64,000 nt of DNA, taken from positions 2,050,934 to 2,114,933 of the forward strand of contig BCIA01000001.1 in NCBI GenBank assembly GCA_001599815.1, written 5' to 3'. Origin of the DNA: Furcasterigmium furcatum. Lineage: Eukaryota > Ascomycota > Sordariomycetes > Glomerellales > Plectosphaerellaceae. A model generated the notes under the pieces. That model had not been told where the DNA came from and ran no database searches. It was given only the letters and a program-made list of their open reading frames with translations. Both the position numbers and the translations under genes were made by a program. The first letter of the stretch is position 1. Every line of letters starts with the position of its first letter. Below are positions 57,401-64,000 of this stretch, in pieces.

Positions 57401-57985
57401 TCACGCACTCACGGGAAACTTGCCCCCGTGCACGCCGTACCTCCATCCCATGTAGCCAATTGTGCCCCCGACGCTCCCCAGACCAACAAGCCCCAGCCAT
57501 CCCCTCCACCCGGCGGCCGCCTTCCCAAACACCGCCGCCCTCCCCCTGACCGTCGCCGCCAGCGCGACAGCAGCAAGCATGCTCCCATACGTCCAGTCAT
57601 CCACCTCCAGCTGGCCCAGGTGCTGCGTCAGCCGCCAGCTCCTGTCGCGCCACTCGATGTCCTCGCGGCCCCACATGCGCGCGACGGTGGCGAGGGCGAC
57701 GAAGCCGATGGTCCACGCCGTCGCCGTGCCAGCCTGGCGGACCAGCCGGGGGAGGAAGGGGGAGACGGTCTTGGTCGCCGCTGTTACTGGTGTGGGGAGG
57801 CCGGGGGCCGGGGACGGGGAGACGCGGCCGGGGAAGAAGCGGGCGGCGGTCTCGCGGGCGGCGAAGATGCCGAGGCCGACGACGGAGCCGGTCGTCACGG
57901 CGCGGGTGAGGATGTGGGTGAGGAGGATTGTGTGCCCGAGGGGCTGGTCCTCGGCGTAGGAGGTATGGGGGAAGAACCGGGACAT
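57401..57985 (-). CDS. Small membrane protein of unknown function (DUF1757-like)
   Basis: An intronless 194-aa protein from ATG 57985. It has hydrophobic helices: TGSVVGLGIFAA, ATAWTIGFVALATVA, MLAAVALAATV and WLGLVGLGSVGGTIGYMGW. The short, charged N terminus (MSRFFPHTSYAEDQPLGH) and the small glycine-rich helices resemble uncharacterised ascomycete proteins, some annotated as DUF1757. That assignment is from memory of the pattern and is tentative. A mitochondrial or ER location is possible. It is convergent with acetoacetyl-CoA synthetase, with 111 bp between stops. Confidence 0.7.
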   Translation of the reverse strand: MSRFFPHTSYAEDQPLGHTILLTHILTRAVTTGSVVGLGIFAARETAARFFPGRVSPSPAPGLPTPVTAATKTVSPFLPRLVRQAGTATAWTIGFVALATVARMWGREDIEWRDRSWRLTQHLGQLEVDDWTYGSMLAAVALAATVRGRAAVFGKAAAGWRGWLGLVGLGSVGGTIGYMGWRYGVHGGKFPVSA

Positions 57986-58641
57986 GGTGATGTGAAGTGG
58001 TGTGATGTCGTGGGAGGTGAATAATTAACAGTGGTAGCGGAAATGGGAGCAAGAAGACCCGATTGCGACAGGATCGTGATGTCTCGGCGCGTCCTAGTCT
58101 GTTCGTTCTTTAGTGGCTGGATGGACTCGGCTTCAGTTCAGGAGCTCGGGAGGATGAATTAAATGTTTCTCAGATATTCCAAAGTGGTTTGAAGAATGCT
58201 GGCATGAGGACAAAGACGAGACCACCTCTTATGATTGTCAGGTGACAGCTCCCTTATAATATTTGTGCCTGAAGGCCTGTGAGGTAACACCGCCTTATCG
58301 CCGTAAACACCAGCTGGGAGCTCAGCTCCGAAGGATCGACGTCACTGCTGGAGCCCGCAGCTTCGAGGCAACGCTAATGGCGGGCGCACCGAAAGCGAGT
58401 GCGACAGAATTGGCGAATGAAAGCGCTTCGGTTGTCAGCGTGTCCGGGGTACACACTTCCAGAAGTCGGGATGACTTCCACCCGCGCCGACATTCGAAGG
58501 ATCGATCGTGATGGATATCATTAATCAGCCTCTCAATGATCAGTAATGTAATGCTGTTGTCCCGTCCGCGCATATGCCTGCCTGCCCGCCTTGATTCATT
58601 CCCCAGACGCCGTCCCAAGAATCCCACAACCCGGGAGCTGA
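57986..58641. other. Intergenic: promoter of the small membrane protein / 3' flank of cdc16
   Basis: 656 bp between two minus-strand genes. No other feature is recognised. Confidence 0.5.
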
Positions 58642-60563
58642 TCAATCGTCGTCAGTCATTTCCATCATGCTCTCGCCCTTGTCGTCCTCGTCCAGCAGAG
58701 TCACCCTCCGCCCGGCGCCCGCTCTGCCCTTCCCTTTCGCGTCTCCTCTCCTCCGCGGCCGGGCCAGCTTTTCCCGCGCAGCCACTTTGCCCATGTCCAG
58801 GTCGTTCTCAAAGGCATCCAGCTCCTCGTCGTCCGCGACGTCGATGACCGACGACTCGTCCAGCGCCTTGTTCAACAGCTCCGTCGCGATGCCATCCTGC
58901 GGGTTTATCGCAAGGGCCTCGTGCAGCGGCAGGATCGCCTTCTCCGGCAACCCGTTCTCCAGGTAGATCAGCCCCTTGGCGCTCAGGATCGCCGCGTCCT
59001 TGCCGCCCAGGCGCAGCACCTCGTTGAACTCGTCCATCGCCTCCCTGAACTTCCGGAGGCGGCGGTAGCAGTGCGCCAGGTTCGTCCGCGCCGACAGCCA
59101 CGCGCCGGGGTCCGAGTCGATCTCGTCCGCGATCTCCAGCGCGCGGAGGAAGAACCGCACCGCCTCGTCCGGCTTGTCCTGGTGGTACTTGACGACGCCC
59201 ATCTCGTTGAGAAGCAGGGGGTCCGTCTTGCACAGCCCGTAGGCCGTCTTGAGGAACTCCTCCGCGACCGTCATGTTGTTGAGCGCGTGGTTCTGCATGC
59301 CCAGGAACACCTGGGGCAGGTGGGTGCCCATGAACAGCCGTGCGGCCGTCGAGTATGCCGAGATTGCCTGGTCGTGCTCTCCTTCCGCCGCGAACGTGTG
59401 CGCGAATCCTATCCAGGCAGGGCCGAAGTGTGCATCCATCATGCTCGCCTTGCTGAAGTACCGCCGGGCCTCGGCGATCTTGTCGATGGCGAAGTAGTAG
59501 ATACCCACGGCCAGCCATGAGCAGGGTTCCTCGGGGTGGTTGTCTGCCAGGTCGTGTGCAACCAGGAACAGCACGTTCTTCATCTTGAGCTGGTACAGAC
59601 ATGCCAGGTGAAGTGGGTATATGGCGAAGTTGTACTTGTCGTCTTCGAGGATGGAGTCGGTAATAGCGAGGGCGTCCTTATATCGGCACTGTGTGTAGAG
59701 AAGGTCGGCCCTCGCGAGCAGAAGGTCGGGGTTGTCGCCGAGGTTGTAGTGTGTCGAGAGCGAGTCGTACGCGGCTGTGAAAGCGGCCGGGTCTCGGTAT
59801 TTCGACAGTCGTGTTGTGTACAGGGTCTTCGTGAACTCTGCAGCCTCCTCCGAGGAGGACGGGTCTCCGCCGACGTTAATCGAGTCAAAGTCGAGCGTCT
59901 CTAGGAACTGCCACTCCTCATCGGGCGAGAGGAGCGAGTTGGACATGAGCTGCTGGAAAGCCTCGAAGCACTGGACGTCGATCCGCACGGCATCCTTGTA
60001 GCATTCCTTGGCACGGTCAAAAGCATTCTGCTTCGCATAGCATATGCCACGCAGATAGCAGATGGCTGCCTCGTATTTCCTGTTGGTAGCCTCCTCTTCC
60101 GCGGCCTCGTCCCGCGGCTGCTTGTCCCGTGCACCTCCCCTGGCCAGGGCGCCGTGCCTCCCCCCGTGGCCGGGCTGAGCCTTGCGCTTGTTGCTCGCAT
60201 TGCTGATGAGATGGGTCGGGTTTCGGTCGCCGAGGACGTTGAGGGCCTCTTCGAACCTCGACTGCTTGATCAGGCAGTGTCCGGCGAGGTATCTGCAGGA
60301 GGTATTTCGGGCGACGAGGTCCTGTTTCTGGAGAAATGTCTGGGCACGGGTGTAGTTGCCAGTAGTAAAATGGACCTGCGCCAGCCAAAAAGCGTCCTTA
60401 TCGTCGTCTGAGGGCAGCCTGTTGTCAGCAATGAGGCAGGCAGTATCGAGGACCAAGGTTGCGTACTGGTCAGTGCGAGCAGCTTGTCACCAACGAAGAC
60501 GGCGGAGTCGTATTGGCCCTTGTTTAGGGCATCCTGCCGCCAGTCCCTCAAGAACTGCTCCAT
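58642..60563 (-). CDS. cdc16: Anaphase-promoting complex subunit Cdc16/APC6 (Cut9-like)
   Basis: Scaffold TPR subunit of the nuclear APC/C ubiquitin ligase that drives metaphase-anaphase transition. Two exons (60563-60467, 60407-58642) give 620 aa. The start MEQFLRDWRQDALNKGQYDS and VGDKLLALT, joined by splicing to NDDKDAFWLAQVHFTTGNY, is the N-terminal dimerisation region of this family. TPR repeats follow to about residue 550, including AWIGFAHTFAAEGEHDQAIS, LLLNEMGVVKYHQDKPDEAV and AILSAKGLIYLENGLPEKAI. A linker at about residues 110-150 is rich in G, R and K and probably disordered. The acidic/basic tail contains RPRRRGDAKGKGR. The TTG-started frame upstream of 60407 is replaced by the splice model, which restores the motif. 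Confidence 0.93.
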
Positions 60564-61906
60564 GTTCGACGGTTGAATCGAACTGTTGATGCAAAAACCA
60601 TTAGGAGCTCTATTTTGGGGGTGCGTCGTAGCTATGGTGACGCAAGATGCTCTGTTGTCTCCGTGGTTCCGGGGCCGGGGGCAGTGATACGTATCGGGGA
60701 TCGAGGGACACGCGACGAGGCGCGTTGGTGCTAAAGGTGGGATGAAGTCACCACAAATCTGGTCGCAGGGGTTGATCGCTGTCAGCTCGGAGGGTCGGGG
60801 AGCGTGTGTGTGGGGCAATCGGCGGGGCTCCACCTAGAGCTTCACGTGCGACGGGACAGCCTCGAGATTCGAATCGTTGACTTTGTCGATGCAGCTCTCC
60901 TGCGTCTTCGTACAGGATCTGAGGTTTGTACATAAATCCTTCGATTATGCCATGGTAAATTCTGAGGCCCGCCCACTGCACCTCATGAGACCCCCTCGGC
61001 GTCTTGTGTTGTAATGTTGCACGTCAGGTCTCCCCTGCCTTGCAGGCACCCAGATAGGAGGTCATGAGGACCCCGCTGAAGGACTCGTAGCAGGAGAATC
61101 TTCATCATGGAGATACAGGTCAATGAAAAGACCTGAAACAGTCGAGCATCGTTGCTGAGAACCCTCTCAAGCCATTCGGTTTCTGTTTCAGCAAGTCCCG
61201 AGCCGCCTCGATCAATCATATCAGGCGCAAAGCAGCACGCCTATTGGCTCCCAGCAGCCATCTCGCCCGCCTTAGCGAATATCCCCACTCCACAATTCCT
61301 GTAGCCTGCTTATGCGTCCGGCGGAGAGGCTGCCCCATCCAGTGATGAAGTTTCTTTGCTTTCCAGGCCGACCGACCTCGAGCTTTTGTCCGTCCCTCGC
61401 CCATCAACACTTTCGCACAACCGCCTCGCCTCCAACATCCCCATTCAAAGCATCCTTTGACGCCGCGACCCGACCTCCACCCAGCGCGCACCAGCAACCC
61501 CAGCATCTAATTGATCTACCCAAAATTATACAACCACCCGCAGCTCCCATCAACTGCCCGCGCCCGTCCAGCCTCCGTCCGTCCCTGCTCCGCATCGACA
61601 ACGTGCCATCATCCCAACAACGACCAGGGCACCCTCCTCCTCACCCGAAACACCGCATCGATCGCCCACACCAATCCCTCCCGAACTGCTGCTCCAGCCC
61701 CTATAGTCTCCTTCACTCAGGCACCGCCGCACCTCGTCTCACCCCCTCCATACACCTGTAACAACAGTCACTAGTCGTCAAAATCATCATCGTGCTTGCG
61801 CGTGTTCACCACCCCAACACGCCAAGGTGTCGCTCGTTTAACAGAGAAGGAGCCGTAATCGCAGCCAGGGAACCCCACAAGAGAGAAATTGCTAAGGATA
61901 GTCCTC
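60564..61906. promoter_or_regulatory. Divergent region between cdc16 and the eIF4E-like gene
   Basis: About 1.34 kb. The half near 61400-61760 is a C/A-rich, CCACC-rich leader typical of fungal 5' UTRs. Several uORF-like frames occur, none conserved. No RNA gene is seen. Confidence 0.45.
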
Positions 61907-63100
61907 ATGGCTGACAATCTATGGACTCGCCGCAATAAGTACGTCTGCCCTGTTACCCGTCCCTCCTGCGGCATTGCTAACTGGCCCGCCCCGTCAGCTC
62001 CGGCAAGCTCTCCCTCTCGACCCCCGGTCACGGTGCTTCCGCCTCCACTGGCAGCGATTCCAACCGAAATGGCTCCTTCTCAAAGAGACCCGGCGGCGGC
62101 GACTCGTCGCACGGGAACAAAAACCCCTTTGGCTCGGCGACCACGCCCGGCGGCACTAACCTTGCCTCACCGACCACATCCGCAACGAATGCCTTCGGCT
62201 TAGGCTCGGGCGCTTTTGCCTCCTTCGGCTCGGCTAAGACCCCAAAAACCCCAGGCAACCCGTTCGACGCCCTGGGCGCTCCAGGTTCCAAGACCCCGGC
62301 TGAGAAGTCGGGCGACCCCTTGGCCAAGGCCCGCTCCATGGCGTCCATCGCTGAGAATGCGGCGCAGGCTGGCGTCAAGCAGGGCATGGCCTCACAATCG
62401 AGCTCTGCCCGCGGCTCGTCTGAGGTCGCCAGGCCCCAGACCGGCCTTCAGTCTCACCCCCTGGAACATGAGTGGGTGGTCTGGTGCCGGCCCTGCCAGC
62501 CGAAGGGCCAGCCGTACGAGGAATATGCCAAGTCGCTGTCTCCCATGGTCCACTGCAAGACCCTTGAGGAGTTCTGGGCTGGTTTTAAGCACATCAAGCA
62601 CCCCTCACAGATGCCGGTGGGCTGGGAATACCACTTCTTCAAGCGGGGGATCCGTCCGATATGGGAGGACGAGGTGAACCGCAACGGCGGCAAGTGGGTT
62701 CTGCGCCTGAAGAAGGGTATTGCCGATCGGTACTGGGAGTTGACGCGGTTCGCTCTCATCGGAGGCGCCTTCCAGGACGTGGGCGAGGACATCTGTGGTG
62801 CTGTGGTCAGCGTTCGCAACGGTGAAGATGTGATCAGCATCTGGACTCGCGCCACCGGCGGACGCGTCCTCAAGATTAGGTATGCCTTGCTGCTATTGCC
62901 CCATGTCGATTCTTCAGTTTCGCTAATCCGCCCCTAGGGACATCTGGAGGAATTATCTGGAGTGCCCCGCGAGCACGGGCCTCGATTTCAAGAAGCATCA
63001 CGAGAGCATCCAGCAACGCGCCGCGATTGACGAGTCCCGCCGAGAGAAGCAGGGCGGCGACAAGCGCAAGCAGTCGTCTGGGGAGAAGCATCAGTCCTAG
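61907..63100 (+). CDS. Class II eIF4E (4EHP-like) cap-binding protein
   Basis: Cytoplasmic protein that binds the mRNA 5' cap. Class II members often repress rather than start translation. Three exons (61907-61938, 61998-62879, 62938-63100) give 358 aa. Residues 1-150 are low-complexity, rich in S, G, T, N and P (SGKLSLSTPGHG, GTNLASPTTS). The eIF4E fold begins near residue 160 with HPLEHEWVVWCRP. The later conserved part is KRGIRPIWEDEVNRNGGKW, then CGAVVSVRNGEDVISIWTR, close to 4EHP. The first cap-stacking Trp of class I (near W56) is not evident in the PCQPKGQPYEEYAKSL segment, as expected for class II. The tail is basic (RREKQGGDKRKQ). It is divergent from cdc16. Confidence 0.9.
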
Positions 63101-64000
63101 TACGCTGATGAGGGCCGTGGCAACGGGCTACCAGTTCCCAACTATGCATTTCCGACTGCGTACATGGCGACTGGGAACTATGGGACTGTTGGAATGGAGG
63201 CCACGCGCAGCCAAGACGGCCACTCGACGGAGATGGTCCCTTAGCCGGGTGGTCTTCTCGGCGACCGTCTCATACCTCAAGCACGATCTCGAGTTTCCCT
63301 CCCGGCCCTCCAAATGCGGCAGGCTTATCGGTTCCCCTCCCTATCCGAGGAACAAGCGTGGCAGCGATTTCAACTCTACCTCCGCGTAGCTGGTCTCGTC
63401 CGGTCAAACCCCCATCTCAACCAAGACGCTTCAGATGATGGCCTCGATGCCCAGGACTCGATTTGACAACCCCGTTGAAAACCACGTGAAGAAGATTCAG
63501 TGAAAACTGGTTCCATGACGTATGCTCAAGTGGCTGGCGAGCCGCGGTCGAAAAGCATGGCCGGGAATTGCGGCCATCGGATTATGTACAACAACATTCC
63601 GGGTGAACATCGGGAGGAAACAGGGCAGAAAGGGGCAGAAGGCGTTTGTCTGGTCTCTGCCCCGTGTTTGGCATACTGGCTGGCCGGCTGACTTTGATTC
63701 TTGCGGTCTGTTGCGTTGGCGCCATGTTTGCGTGTATCATGTACCATTACGAAAGGGTGAATTACCCCCTCAGCGAAATCCACGGCCGGGGAGTCGTATG
63801 ACGGCGGCCTTGAATTGATTCTTCACAGCGCGAGGCTGCTCTACGCGGACATGAAGTGATGTGGTGATGAGCCGAGCTTGGTACAGGTTCATCAATATTC
63901 TTGCATTGGCTGACAGTCCAGCCTGGCGGAGCTTTCCTTTGTTCCCATGCGCCTTCCCCCGTGAAGCCATCTAGATATCTCATGGAGTTTGATGGATATA
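63101..64000. other. 3' flank, no gene seen
   Basis: 900 bp after the eIF4E-like gene to the window end. Only short open frames. A gene entering from beyond 64000 cannot be excluded. Confidence 0.45.

Overview
The window looks like nuclear DNA of a filamentous ascomycete (Pezizomycotina, probably a sordariomycete). The genes are monocistronic and carry many short introns (about 48-105 bp) with GTRNGY donors and CTRAY-type branch sites. They use GC-rich third codon positions and encode typical mould families: Zn2Cys6 regulators, many MFS transporters, GH3/GH5 secreted glucanases and a TauD-like dioxygenase. I rebuilt 24 protein genes by hand. For every spliced gene the chosen exons sum to a multiple of three and join conserved motifs in frame. 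No species can be named from the sequence alone.

Left part (about 0.1-42 kb) is accessory and catabolic. A Zn2Cys6 regulator (101-1846), a TauD/TfdA dioxygenase (2189-3776) and a divergent Dal5/Liz1-type anion permease (4766-6764) form a likely uptake-and-oxidation module. Next come a small secreted cysteine-rich protein (7931-8445), a DHA1-type drug/H+ antiporter (9730-11335), a small NAD(P)-binding protein (11627-12461) and an intronless 1020-residue GAS2-domain protein (13873-16935). Two secreted glycosidases on the minus strand follow: a GH3 beta-glucosidase (17967-20786) and a GH5 exo-1,3-glucanase-like enzyme (22494-23923). A hexose-type transporter and an SDR dehydrogenase are divergent at 25985-29242. 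A lone ankyrin-like protein lies at 30249-31028. A second Dal5-type permease is divergent from a Baeyer-Villiger-type flavin monooxygenase, followed by an NtaA/DszA-type FMN monooxygenase (31340-39224). This permease plus two mechanistically different monooxygenases is the best candidate for an uncharacterised pathway here. A fungal integral-membrane protein (39261-41073) closes the block.

Right part (about 41.5-63 kb) is mostly housekeeping: a PAQR/hemolysin-III protein with a 13-nt exon, a roughly 4.3-kb gene-free stretch, malic enzyme with two in-frame starts, an XIP-like aquaporin with altered NPA boxes, an orphan membrane protein, acetoacetyl-CoA synthetase, a small membrane protein, the anaphase-promoting-complex subunit Cdc16/APC6, and a class II (4EHP-like) eIF4E.

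No rRNA gene, CRISPR array, intact transposon or intact tRNA was seen. Intron boundaries are conceptual and untested by transcripts. Family calls rest on motifs recognised by eye.
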